Assembly: GCF_018390515.1 (NCBI RefSeq)
Contig: NZ_JAHBBK010000007.1
Coordinates: 1 to 64,000 of the forward strand
Direction of reading: 5' to 3'
DNA from: Mucilaginibacter sp. Bleaf8
Lineage (GTDB): Bacteria > Bacteroidota > Bacteroidia > Sphingobacteriales > Sphingobacteriaceae
Length of the DNA: 64,000 nucleotides
Shown here: piece after piece, positions 24,488 to 33,246 of the stretch
How the letters are laid out: each line of letters begins with the position of its first letter
How positions within the stretch are numbered: the first letter of the stretch is position 1
Program-made: the position numbers and the translations under genes
Notes under the pieces: generated by a model
What the model was told of the DNA's origin: nothing
Database searches by the model: none
What the model saw: only the letters and a program-made list of their open reading frames with translations

Positions 24488-26488
24488 ATGGAAAACACAG
24501 ATCATAAAGATATCGGGAAGAAACTTAACAACGAAGAGGTACACAAGGCCGATCAGCATGCAGCAGGTGAACATCGCCATGATCATGACGAGGAAGACGA
24601 AACGCTCAATCTGACGGAAGCCCCCGAGGAAGCAGAAAGCTGGCTCAGTCACTGGCCACTGCTCACCGCCTTACTGATATTGGTAATCATGCTGACACTG
24701 GAATATGGTTTTAAATACCAGCCGGATTTCCCGGTAAACCTGATTGTCTTTTTAATTGCTTTTGGCTTGTCTGGTTATAATGTATTGGGTATGGCCTGGC
24801 GCAAGGCGAAGCATTTTGATTTCTTTAACGAGTTTTTCCTCATGAGCGTAGCCACGATCGGTGCGTTCAGCATCGGTTCGTACAGCGAAGGTGTAGCCGT
24901 TATGGTATTCTACTCAATTGGTGAATGGTTCCAGGATGCAGCTGTCAACCGCGCGAAGAAAAGCATCAAGGCGCTGTTGGATATCCGGCCGGATAAGGTT
25001 ACAGTAATACGCAACGGGCAGAGCAGTGAAGTGGATCCAAAGACGGTACAGCTGAACGAGATTATCCAGGTGAAAGCCGGTGAAAAGGTAGCGCTGGACG
25101 GCGAGCTTTATTCTAATGCCGCCAGTTTTAATACTGCAGCGCTGACTGGTGAGAGCAAACCTGACACTAAACGTAAAGGTGAAAAGGTACTTGCCGGGAT
25201 GATTAACCTGGATAGAGTAAGCGAAGTACAGGTTAAAGCTTTATTCAAGGACAGTAAGCTGAGCCAGATACTTGAAATGGTGCAGGACGCTACTGCGCGC
25301 AAGTCTCAAACGCAGCTTTTTATCAGCCGCTTTGCTAAAATCTATACCCCTATTGTTTTTGCTTTAGCCCTGTTGGTTTGTTTTGCGCCATACTTTTTTG
25401 TAGACACCTATAACTTTCACCAGTGGTTTTACAGGGCGTTGGTATTTTTGGTGATTAGCTGCCCTTGTGCGTTAGTTGTATCTATTCCGCTGGGCTATTT
25501 TGGTGGCATCGGGCTGGCTTCGCGAAATGGCATACTGTTTAAAGGCTCTAACTTTCTGGACGTAATGACAAAAATCAACACCGTCATCATGGATAAAACA
25601 GGTACGCTGACTAAAGGCGTGTTTAAAGTGCAGCAGGTGAAGACTGTTAGTTTGAGCAGTGAGGAGCTGATGCAAATGGCCGCAGCCATCGAAGCAAGCT
25701 CCACGCACCCCATAGCCAAAGCCGTTGTAGAATATGCAGGTCATAAGCTGGAAGATTTAAAAGCGGAAAACGTAGAAGAAATATCCGGGCATGGTTTAAA
25801 AGGTACGATAAACGGTAAAACGGTGCTGGCCGGAAATGCTAAGCTTCTCAAAAAGTTTAGTATCGCCTATCCTGGTGAAGTAGATAATTTGGTAGACACG
25901 GTGGTTGTGCTGGCTGTGGACAATCAGTATGCGGGCTATATCACCATTGCGGACGAGATCAAGGAAGATGCGAAAGAAGCTATTGAGCGGATGCACAGCC
26001 TGAAACTACAAACGGTGATGCTGTCGGGCGATAAGCAGGCAGTGGTAGAAAAAGTGGCGAAATCCTTAGGCATTGATGAAGCTTATGGCGACCTGCTACC
26101 AGACGGTAAGGTGGCGAAAGTACAGGGTTTTAAAGATGCAGGCAGCCGCATTGCATTTGTGGGCGATGGTGTGAATGATGCACCGGTTGTAGCCCTAGCC
26201 GATGCCGGTATTGCCATGGGCGGCTTGGGCAGTGATGCCACGATTGAAACCGCAGATATCGTAATTCAAAATGACCAGCCATCTAAGATAACCACTGCTA
26301 TACGAATAGGCAACATTACCAGTCGTGTCGTTTGGCAAAACATCACGATTGCCATGCTGGTGAAAGTGATTGTATTGGTTTTAGGCGCGGGAGGCGTAGC
26401 CAATCTTTGGGAAGCAGTAATTGCAGACGTTGGTGTAGCGTTACTTGCTATTTTGAATGCGGTGCGGATACAAAGAATAAAGTTGTAG
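24488..26488 (+). CDS. Zn2+/Cd2+-type P1B ATPase exporter
   Basis: A 666-residue heavy-metal ATPase. A His/Asp/Glu-rich N-terminal tail (HAAGEHRHDHDEEDE) replaces the usual CXXC metal-binding domain. It has the transmembrane metal site CPC at 325-327 followed by SIP, the phosphorylation site DKTGTLT at 369, and HP in SSTHPIAKAVVEY. GDGVNDAPVVALADAGIAMG is the hinge. The last helices contain IADVGVALLAILNAVRI. CPC-x4-SxP plus D-x-G in the last helix is the pattern of the Zn/Cd/Pb class. It exports metal from cytoplasm to periplasm, where the RND system can take over. Confidence 0.92.
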   Translation: MENTDHKDIGKKLNNEEVHKADQHAAGEHRHDHDEEDETLNLTEAPEEAESWLSHWPLLTALLILVIMLTLEYGFKYQPDFPVNLIVFLIAFGLSGYNVLGMAWRKAKHFDFFNEFFLMSVATIGAFSIGSYSEGVAVMVFYSIGEWFQDAAVNRAKKSIKALLDIRPDKVTVIRNGQSSEVDPKTVQLNEIIQVKAGEKVALDGELYSNAASFNTAALTGESKPDTKRKGEKVLAGMINLDRVSEVQVKALFKDSKLSQILEMVQDATARKSQTQLFISRFAKIYTPIVFALALLVCFAPYFFVDTYNFHQWFYRALVFLVISCPCALVVSIPLGYFGGIGLASRNGILFKGSNFLDVMTKINTVIMDKTGTLTKGVFKVQQVKTVSLSSEELMQMAAAIEASSTHPIAKAVVEYAGHKLEDLKAENVEEISGHGLKGTINGKTVLAGNAKLLKKFSIAYPGEVDNLVDTVVVLAVDNQYAGYITIADEIKEDAKEAIERMHSLKLQTVMLSGDKQAVVEKVAKSLGIDEAYGDLLPDGKVAKVQGFKDAGSRIAFVGDGVNDAPVVALADAGIAMGGLGSDATIETADIVIQNDQPSKITTAIRIGNITSRVVWQNITIAMLVKVIVLVLGAGGVANLWEAVIADVGVALLAILNAVRIQRIKL

Positions 26489-26539
26489 TACATTTTCTAA
26501 ATTCAGCGCACGGTATGTCTACTTAAATTAATTTTCTTT

Positions 26540-26796
26540 TAATGTTGCCGGTTTTTGTGAATACCGGGGCCGCTACCTGTTTCAGCAATTAAAAAGGGAA
26601 GCCACTTTTGTATGGAATTGTCGCTACCTTACAAACAGCAAGCTTAGTCAGAGTATACGCTGTATATCGTGGTGTTTTTATTATGCATGCCTTAGTATGG
26701 GCTCGGAAAGTGAACAGGGTCAAGCAGGATAGGTATGATATCATCGGCTCCGTTATTGCATTGTTAAGTGCTGAAATGATATATGATACGCAATAA
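26540..26796 (+). pseudogene. Remnant of a YnfA-family (UPF0060) membrane protein
   Basis: From about 26608 the frame reads YGIVATLQTASLVRVYAVYR followed by GVFIMHALVWARKVNRVKQDRYDIIGSVIAL. This aligns by eye with the C-terminal half of YnfA proteins (GIVATLQ-x-x-x-FGRVYAAYGGVFIV-x-x-LLWGWKVD-x-x-x-PDRYDIIG). The final strand after SVIALLSAEM is degraded. The upstream half is missing or frameshifted, with a TAA in frame just before KGKPLLYGIV. It follows the metal operon and may once have been part of the same accessory block. Confidence 0.65.
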
Positions 26797-27070
26797 TCAG
26801 AAGAGAATAATAGTAATGAAAGTGTTGAATTGCTTTATTGTTCCCAACGTTGCTATCAAAACTAAACTTTGGGCATAAAATGTAATATAAAAGCGCCATT
26901 AATTTTTAGCTGAATTTTTCACCGTGTTTTGTTACCTTAATTTGACCGGTAAGTTGAGTTTGTAGTGCTGTTACAAACCGTAATAATAAAATATTTTCGT
27001 TACTCCAGGTACATGTTAAGCTTTTAGCTTGAAAAATAACCTTTACATACATACACACAAAATTTCAAGA
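26797..27070. other. Intergenic region
   Basis: AT-rich, no gene or clear structure seen apart from the promoter that follows at its right edge. Confidence 0.4.
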
Positions 27071-27100
27071 TTTGAAAGTCGTCAAGTAACAGTACTTTTG
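27071..27100 (+). promoter_or_regulatory. Promoter ahead of the truncated esterase gene
   Basis: TTTG (27071-27074), an 18-bp spacer and TACTTTTG (27093-27100) match the Bacteroidota consensus closely. The start codon lies 24 bp downstream. It would also transcribe into the GH97 gene. Confidence 0.65.
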
Positions 27101-27123
27101 TATGCTTATCACTTATAACATTC

Positions 27124-27456
27124 ATGAAATACTATTTACTTGCTCCTAATCAGAAAAACTTTGCAAGATACTTCTGCTGTTTAATCGTTCTTTTCGGCGC
27201 TTCTTTCTGCGCCTATGCGCAAAAAGACAACCCATTTAGGACGGGTTTCGAGGAAACAATTCCTTCAAAGATACTGGGGCAGCCTCGTAAAATTTGGGTC
27301 CATATCCCTAATAGCAACGGAGGTGATAAAACGAAGGACAGAGGAAATTATCCTGTCGTTTATGTGCTGGATGGAAGTGAGAACTTCAACACGGTGGTAA
27401 GTATTACCGAACACATGGAAGAGTCAAGCCTCTGCCCGCCAATGATCCTATTATAA
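27124..27456 (+). pseudogene. N-terminal fragment of an exported alpha/beta-hydrolase (esterase)
   Basis: 110 codons with a signal peptide (YFCCLIVLFGASFCAYAQ), then ETIPSKILGQPRKIWVHIPNS...YPVVYVLDGSENFNTVVSITEHMEESSLCPPMIL. This is the N-terminal part of the Fes/IroE-like esterase family, which normally runs ~350-400 residues with a GxSxGG nucleophile further on. The frame stops exactly where the next strand (IVVG...) should follow, and no continuation is visible in any frame downstream. The catalytic residues are absent, so this is a truncated gene with an intact promoter. Confidence 0.7.
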
Positions 27457-27654
27457 AGTAAATCATAGTACTTTGGGCATTAAGAAGCGGTGTGTGGGTC
27501 TAAGAGCTCATATCACCGGCCGTGCTAAGCAATGAACAAATTTTTGCTAAAACAATTTATTCCTTCTATATTCCATCCTATTGTAACAGTTTGGCTGCGC
27601 TATAATTATGCAATTGCCGGAGCAGAACCATTTAATTTAAAATCACCAAGCACG

Positions 27655-29517
27655 ATGACCCCAGCACTATTATTACGTTCCTTGCTTCTTATTGTCTTTA
27701 TCTTGGGCAATAGTGGCCTTAAGGCACAAGTAAATAGTTTTACTATTAAAAGTCCGGACCAAAAAGTTGCTGCAACAATTTTCATGAGTAAAGGGGTGCT
27801 GCAATACAAAGTATTGAATAAAGGGCAAACTGTAATTGAACCCTCACGTATGGGCTTGCTGGTTGATAGTGTTGAATACGGACGCAGCGGGGCATTGTTT
27901 CCTTCCAAAATCACAAATATTCAAAAGCGCTTTGCCTGGCGCGGCGTGCATAATGTAGCAAGTTACCATGCAACATCAGCAACTGTTAAAGTTGGTGGTA
28001 AATATGCTGGCAACGACTGGACGATAGATGTTCAGGTATTCGATGAAGGGGTGGCTTTCCGGTATATTATCCCTCATCGCGGTACCGCTACAGTTACACG
28101 CGAGCTTACGTCGTTCACAGTTCCCGGTCAGTCGGAGGCATGGTGGCAGGGCGACATTCAAAACTATGAAGGTGAATACACTAAGAGTAAGCCATCAGCA
28201 ATAAAAAAAGGTCAGCCTGTAGGGCTACCCTTTACTTTGGTTCTGCCACAAAAGCAAGGTTATGCTGCCATTGCAGAAGCTGATGTAAACAATTATGCCG
28301 GGATGCACCTGCAGGCTACCGGGAGTAATACATTTCAAACAACCCTCGATGGCGACGTTACGTTAACAGGCAATATGAAAACGCCGTGGCGCATAATCAG
28401 CATCGGGCAGGACTTGAATGCCTTAGTGAATAATGATATGATTGCCGCCCTTTCGCCAAAGCCCGACCCGGCCTTATTTCCTAAGGGCTTTGATACGGAA
28501 TGGATAAAACCGGGCAAAAGTGTATGGTCATGGATGACGGCTAACCGGGCGGTAACCCCGGAGAATATGCGTAAGTTTTCAGATATGGCAGCCCGGTGCG
28601 ATATTCCGTATAATTTGGTAGACGATGGTTGGGGAAAATGGCGGGAGCCGGGCAAGGATGAATGGCAGATATTGAAAGAACTGGTTGATTACTCGGCTGC
28701 AAAAAATGTAAAGATATGGGTTTGGGCTGCTTACCCCGATAACAACGGCATACGGGGGTTAAAAGATTCTGTTTATCTGCTCAGCTTTTTTAAGAAATGC
28801 CGGGAAACAGGCGTAGCTGGTGTAAAAATAGATTTTATGAGTAGCGAATCGCAAAGTATGGTGGAATTTTACAACCGGGCTAGCCGTGAGGCAGCCCTGC
28901 AGCAACTCATGATCGATTTTCATGGTGCCAGTAAACCATCCGGGCAAAGCCGTACCTGGCCCAACGAATTATCGAGAGAGGCTGTACGTGGATTGGAATA
29001 CAGCGATGACACTGACTGGCCTACTCATAATACTATAATTCCGTTTACCCGTTACCTGGCTGGGCATGGCGATTATACACCGCTCAGTACGGCTAAGTTT
29101 GTATCGTCTACTACACTTGCTCATCAGGTTGCTACTATGATAACCTTTACTTCGCCTTTTTTATGTTTAGGAGTAGACCCAGGCGATCTTTTAAAGAGCG
29201 AGGCTTTACCCTTTGTACGCACTATACCAAGCGTTTGGGATAAAACGGTTGTGTTGCCGCCAAGTGCCATAGGCGAAGTATGCGTTATGGCCAGGCGCAG
29301 TGGTACCAAATGGTTTTTAGCTGTGTTAAATAATAAGCAAGCTAAAAAGATATCTGTTCCACTGTCATTTTTGGGAACAAAAAGCTTTAGCTGTCAGCCT
29401 CTGGGCGATAAAGTTATCACAAGCCGTATAAGCGGCAAAGCAATTAGCGGTAAAAGCAATATAGCTATAGCATTAAACTCTGGTGACGGGTTTGTGGCTG
29501 TCTTTGAGCGCAGGTAA
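27655..29517 (+). CDS. Glycoside hydrolase family 97 (alpha-glucosidase/alpha-galactosidase type)
   Basis: The start is chosen at ATG 27655 because it begins a normal signal peptide (MTPALLLRSLLLIVFILGNSGLKAQ); the frame is open from 27532. The 620-residue product has the GH97 N-terminal beta-sandwich (SFTIKSPDQKVAATIF ... GLLVDS). The barrel carries YNLVDDGWGKW, VKIWVWAAYP, GVAGVKIDFMSSESQ, MIDFHGASKPSGQSRTWPNELSREAVRG. An Asp in KIDFM at the position used as nucleophile by retaining members suggests a retaining enzyme, hence possibly alpha-galactosidase rather than the inverting SusB type. Periplasmic. It lies alone after a truncated gene. Confidence 0.88.
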   Translation: MTPALLLRSLLLIVFILGNSGLKAQVNSFTIKSPDQKVAATIFMSKGVLQYKVLNKGQTVIEPSRMGLLVDSVEYGRSGALFPSKITNIQKRFAWRGVHNVASYHATSATVKVGGKYAGNDWTIDVQVFDEGVAFRYIIPHRGTATVTRELTSFTVPGQSEAWWQGDIQNYEGEYTKSKPSAIKKGQPVGLPFTLVLPQKQGYAAIAEADVNNYAGMHLQATGSNTFQTTLDGDVTLTGNMKTPWRIISIGQDLNALVNNDMIAALSPKPDPALFPKGFDTEWIKPGKSVWSWMTANRAVTPENMRKFSDMAARCDIPYNLVDDGWGKWREPGKDEWQILKELVDYSAAKNVKIWVWAAYPDNNGIRGLKDSVYLLSFFKKCRETGVAGVKIDFMSSESQSMVEFYNRASREAALQQLMIDFHGASKPSGQSRTWPNELSREAVRGLEYSDDTDWPTHNTIIPFTRYLAGHGDYTPLSTAKFVSSTTLAHQVATMITFTSPFLCLGVDPGDLLKSEALPFVRTIPSVWDKTVVLPPSAIGEVCVMARRSGTKWFLAVLNNKQAKKISVPLSFLGTKSFSCQPLGDKVITSRISGKAISGKSNIAIALNSGDGFVAVFERR

Positions 29518-29692
29518 GGTAAATGGTGTTTGGCGTAAATCTCAATGAGTGGCCACCTTAGCTTATCAACATAAAGGCATTGAGCTGTTGCTTTCTTTTT
29601 ATAGTGAAATTAAAGGCTTAAATATTTGATAGGCACATGTTGGGTATAATGTTGATATTAGCGGTTGCTTTGTTAATATAAACAACCTGTAA

Positions 29693-30751
29693 TTGATCGT
29701 TTTGAATTTTATCCGATATACCAGCCTGTTCATTATGCTGGCGAGCCTTATTCCTCTTATCCGTAACGATTATTGGATATTCAGAGTTTTTGAATACCCC
29801 CGGTTACAAAAGCTGCTCCTGAATATCGTGCTCATTATTGTAATGGTATGCACCGTTAACTTTCCGTACACGCTATTTGATAGCGCTGTTATGTTAGGGC
29901 TGGGCATCAACTTAATTTACCTCTGCTACCTGGTAATGCCGTTCACTTTTTTGGGAAAAAAACAATTGACCGCCAGTACTAAACCCGCAGGGAATAATAA
30001 TATAACGGTACTTATTGCTAATGTATATCAGTATAACAAGCGTGCTGATAAGTATCGTAAGCTTATTTCAAAATGTGATCCTGATGTTATTCTGATGGTA
30101 GAAACAGATCGTTGGTGGGAAAAACAAATGTCTTCTATCGAAGCAAACTATCCGTACCAGATCAAAATGCCCTTAGATAACACTTATGGCATGTTGCTTT
30201 ACTCTCGCTTGGAACTGGTAAACGGAGCCGTCAACTTTTTAGTTGAGGATGATATACCTTCTATTGAAACGAATGTAAAACTTAAATCAGGACAATTGGT
30301 GAAACTGTACTGCCTGCATCCTAAGCCACCTGTACCGCAAGAAAATCCGAGGTCGACCGAGCGGGATAAGGAAATATTGCTGGTAGCCGAAAAAGCGAAG
30401 AACTCCGATTTGCCTGTATTGGTAATGGGTGATTTGAACGATGTGGCCTGGAGTTACACTACCGAGCTGTTTTGCAAGATTAGCAGCTTGCTTGATCCAA
30501 GACGTGGCCGGGGCTTTTATAACAGCTTTAACGCAAAGTACTTCTTCCTGAGATTTCCCCTGGATCATATCTTCTGTTCTTCGGATTTTAGTCTGACCAC
30601 CATCAACCGGATGGACCACTGTGATTCAGATCACTTCCCTATGTGTGTAAACTTACAGTATGATCCTTCTGCCCGTCCCAAAAACGAGGAACTCGATGTT
30701 ACTGTGGAGGATAAGGAATTGGCACGGGAAAAGATTAATGCAGAGGTTTAA
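29693..30751 (+). CDS. Endonuclease/exonuclease/phosphatase (EEP) family membrane protein
   Basis: 352 residues from a TTG; an ATG at 29735 is an alternative start. Three N-terminal membrane helices (about 1-85) precede an EEP fold. Its motifs are NITVLIANVYQYN, DPDVILMVETD (catalytic Glu), KLYCLHPKPPVP, LPVLVMGDLNDVAWS (Asp/Asn pair), FPLDHIFCS and HCDSDHFPM (Asp-His). The catalytic set looks complete. Such membrane-anchored EEP proteins hydrolyse phosphodiesters outside the cytoplasmic membrane; the substrate is unknown. Confidence 0.85.
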   Translation: MIVLNFIRYTSLFIMLASLIPLIRNDYWIFRVFEYPRLQKLLLNIVLIIVMVCTVNFPYTLFDSAVMLGLGINLIYLCYLVMPFTFLGKKQLTASTKPAGNNNITVLIANVYQYNKRADKYRKLISKCDPDVILMVETDRWWEKQMSSIEANYPYQIKMPLDNTYGMLLYSRLELVNGAVNFLVEDDIPSIETNVKLKSGQLVKLYCLHPKPPVPQENPRSTERDKEILLVAEKAKNSDLPVLVMGDLNDVAWSYTTELFCKISSLLDPRRGRGFYNSFNAKYFFLRFPLDHIFCSSDFSLTTINRMDHCDSDHFPMCVNLQYDPSARPKNEELDVTVEDKELAREKINAEV

Positions 30752-30857
30752 ACAGGCAAGCGTTCTTAAATATCCGGATGAAGAACTGCCAAAGCATTGT
30801 TTGAATCCGAAACGTGTTAAGCTACTAAAAAGCCATTATCCTCACTTCTATTAAAAA

Positions 30858-30895
30858 GCAAAGGTTGTCTTTTCATAAGCAAAAAGACAACCTTG
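30858..30895 (-). terminator. Hairpin between convergent genes
   Basis: AAGGTTGTCTTTT pairs with AAAAGACAACCTT. On the minus strand it is followed by a T-rich stretch, so it mainly ends the AhpD/DUF417 transcript. Confidence 0.6.
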
Positions 30896-30913
30896 CCCAC
30901 GATCTTACTGTAT

Positions 30914-31456
30914 TTAATTTAACGGTTCGGCTGCTGGGAAATCGATAGGGACTTCGGTAGCGGCATATACATAGTTGGTAAATATTCTGACAGTAATAAG
31001 GCCTATCAGTTCCATCAAAGCGTCTTCATGGTAACCGGCTTCAAAAAAACGGTTCAAAATAGATTTATCAGCTTTACCTTTGTTTTGGGTAATGGATTGA
31101 GCCAGCAATATAATAGGGCTAAGCCTGGCATCGCTAACCTCCCCTTTTCTGATGGCAATGGTATCTTCTTTGGTAAAGCCTTTCATTTGTGCCAGTGCGG
31201 TGTGGGCGGCTAAACAGTAATCACATAAGTTTACCTGTGATACAATTAAGTTAACGGCTTCTCTTTCTCTGGCAGAAAACGTACTGCCGGTGGTTAAAGT
31301 ACCTTCAAACTCAAGCATGCCTTTTAAAGCGTGTGCGGAATATCCGATGGTGGCATATAGGTTAGGCACTTTGCCCATGCGTTTTTGAATCTGATCAAAA
31401 ATAGCCTGTGATTCGGTACTAACCTGCTCTTTGGCAGGTACTGTGATAGTTTTCAT
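30914..31456 (-). CDS. AhpD-like carboxymuconolactone decarboxylase-family protein
   Basis: 180 residues. The alkylhydroperoxidase signature CDYCLAAHTALAQMKGFT (CxxC plus His, about 95-112) is intact. The N-terminus AIFDQIQKRMGKVPNLYATIGYSAHALKGMLEFE is typical of the family. It probably reduces peroxides or acts as a disulfide relay. It lies 27 bp after the DUF417 gene on the same strand, next to an AraC regulator, forming a probable oxidant-response unit. Confidence 0.88.
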   Translation of the reverse strand: MKTITVPAKEQVSTESQAIFDQIQKRMGKVPNLYATIGYSAHALKGMLEFEGTLTTGSTFSAREREAVNLIVSQVNLCDYCLAAHTALAQMKGFTKEDTIAIRKGEVSDARLSPIILLAQSITQNKGKADKSILNRFFEAGYHEDALMELIGLITVRIFTNYVYAATEVPIDFPAAEPLN

Positions 31457-31483
31457 GATGATATGATTTGAAAATTTATTGAA

Positions 31484-32062
31484 TTACTGTTGATTGATGT
31501 TAGTGTGACGGCTTAGGTAAAGGCGGGCAGATTCGCTCATGGTAATAATAGCGCCACCCAGTATTACGATGTCTTTAATAACCAGCCGGCCGCGTGCAGA
31601 TAAGTAAGGAAATCCCCATTGATGGTCGGTTAAATGCGGCACCCAGCTTTCGGGCGTGGTTACCAGGAATGACAGCGTGCCCAAAGTTATGATGAAGATC
31701 ATGATACTGCCTATCATGCTGGGCAGTGGCGCTACCTTGTGCAGGGCAACCAGGATAGCCATGGCAATCAGTATTACGCCCAGTCCTTTTGAAAAGCCGT
31801 AAGTGTTATTTCGAATATGCCATTCATGGTTAGCCGGAATCAGTTCTCCTTCTTTGTTGATATGCTGCTTGTATTCGGCAGGATGCTCATAAAAGAAAGA
31901 CATGAATGGGCTATTGGCTACAAAGGGAACAATGCCATCAGCTTCATAAGTAAAGAATTTAAGGCCGCCGATCCATAAGAATACCACAACAATACCAAAA
32001 CGTACTGCTTTTTTACCCAGTTGGTCCAGGCTGGCTATAGTGGTTAGGATTGAATTTTCCAT
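31484..32062 (-). CDS. DUF417 (RclC/YkgB-like) inner-membrane protein
   Basis: 192 residues with four membrane helices: VRFGIVVVFLWIGGLKF, GLGVILIAMAILVALH, MIGSIMIFIITLGTLSFLV, IVILGGAIITM. Family motifs GGLKFTYEADGI-like and FVANSPFMSFFY are seen. In enterobacteria the relative RclC is induced by reactive chlorine and controlled by the AraC-type RclR. The same gene pairing here (AraC divergent-adjacent, AhpD downstream) supports a role in oxidant stress. Confidence 0.87.
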   Translation of the reverse strand: MENSILTTIASLDQLGKKAVRFGIVVVFLWIGGLKFFTYEADGIVPFVANSPFMSFFYEHPAEYKQHINKEGELIPANHEWHIRNNTYGFSKGLGVILIAMAILVALHKVAPLPSMIGSIMIFIITLGTLSFLVTTPESWVPHLTDHQWGFPYLSARGRLVIKDIVILGGAIITMSESARLYLSRHTNINQQ

Positions 32063-32122
32063 GCTGTTGTTTTTTTATCAAAACTACAGCATGGGGTTAC
32101 GCCCCAACATGGACAAAAAAGG

Positions 32123-32983
32123 CTATTCCTTGTACAAATCCGCTACGATGGAAATGCCTGTTTTATCGCGAAAAGCCTGAGGTGATACTTTGGTAATCTT
32201 TTTGAAAAAGCGGCTGAAATAGAATTCGTCCTGAAACTGCAGATTGTAGGCAATCTCCTTAATGCTTTGCCGAGTTAAATGCAGTTGTTTTTTGGCTTCC
32301 AGGATGATGCGCTCCTGAATAAGCTGGGTTGGGTTCTTTTTAAAATACTTATTACAGCGCCTGGTCAGGTTATCGGCCGACATGGCCAGCAACCCGGCAT
32401 AATCAGATGGTTTGTGCAACGTAAGGTAAAGCTCATCCAATAATTGCCTGAAGCGCTCCATCTGTTCGTCTTTTTGAGGCCGGTCCGTGTGTTCATCAAT
32501 GGCCTTTAGCTTGATACTGCTCGATTTAGCCAGGAAAAGTTGCAGGTAAGAGCGTAAAACAATTTCTGAGGGTACATCCTGATCGGCTTCTTCGGCAATA
32601 TCATTTAAAATAGCTGCAAACCTGCTTGCTTCTTTATCTGTAAGATGTACTACCGGGTCTATATAAATATTGTTAAACAACAACCCGTTGCAGGCTACTT
32701 CTTTGCGATGATATTCTATACAATAAAAATCGCCATGAAACTGCAGCATGGTGCATTTGAGCGTTTGGCAATCTTCCATATACAGCACCTGTAGCGGGGT
32801 AGCAAATAACAGTACGGGGCCGGTAAAAGCAAACGTGCCAAAGTCGGCATGGAAAGTGCCCGACCCTTCCGGGATGAAAAATATAGCGTATTCGGCGTAT
32901 TGTGCAGGTATGCACAGTACGTCTTCGTGCATGGCTTTGATACCTAAAAGATACTCGCCGGATGAAGAATAAATAGTTTTCAA
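32123..32983 (-). CDS. AraC-family transcriptional regulator
   Basis: 286 residues. An N-terminal cupin-like sensing domain (about 10-130) is followed by two HTH motifs in the C-terminal 100 residues: LLAMSADNLTRRCNKYFKKNPTQLIQERIILEAKKQL, then SIKEIAYNLQFQDEFYFSRFFKKITKVSPQAFRDK. It is encoded 60 bp upstream of DUF417 on the same strand and probably activates that pair. Confidence 0.88.
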   Translation of the reverse strand: MKTIYSSSGEYLLGIKAMHEDVLCIPAQYAEYAIFFIPEGSGTFHADFGTFAFTGPVLLFATPLQVLYMEDCQTLKCTMLQFHGDFYCIEYHRKEVACNGLLFNNIYIDPVVHLTDKEASRFAAILNDIAEEADQDVPSEIVLRSYLQLFLAKSSSIKLKAIDEHTDRPQKDEQMERFRQLLDELYLTLHKPSDYAGLLAMSADNLTRRCNKYFKKNPTQLIQERIILEAKKQLHLTRQSIKEIAYNLQFQDEFYFSRFFKKITKVSPQAFRDKTGISIVADLYKE

Positions 32984-33246
32984 GTGTACAATCAGAAAGG
33001 CTACGAGTTGCTGTTCATTAGAATGCTAATATAACAACTGTACCTTGCTGAGCAATGAAATAAGCGGCCTTGAGTAATTAAAGATAAATATTATCGCTGT
33101 GTTGTGTAAGTTATAATCTATACAATGTTCGGTTTAAATAGACAAAATCTATGGCAGGTTGTGCGGTCAATTAATAAGGCATTGTAATGCCTTATTAATA
33201 TGTATTTAACATTAAAGTGTGTTTTTTGCAGCTATTTATATTCTGT

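Noticed and set aside
26489..26540. Terminator after the P-type ATPase gene
   Set aside because: No convincing stem with a T-tract could be found in this stretch.
30660..30854. 64-codon plus-strand frame overlapping the end of the EEP gene
   Set aside because: About half overlaps the real gene in another frame; the remaining basic tail has no recognisable family and no good start context.
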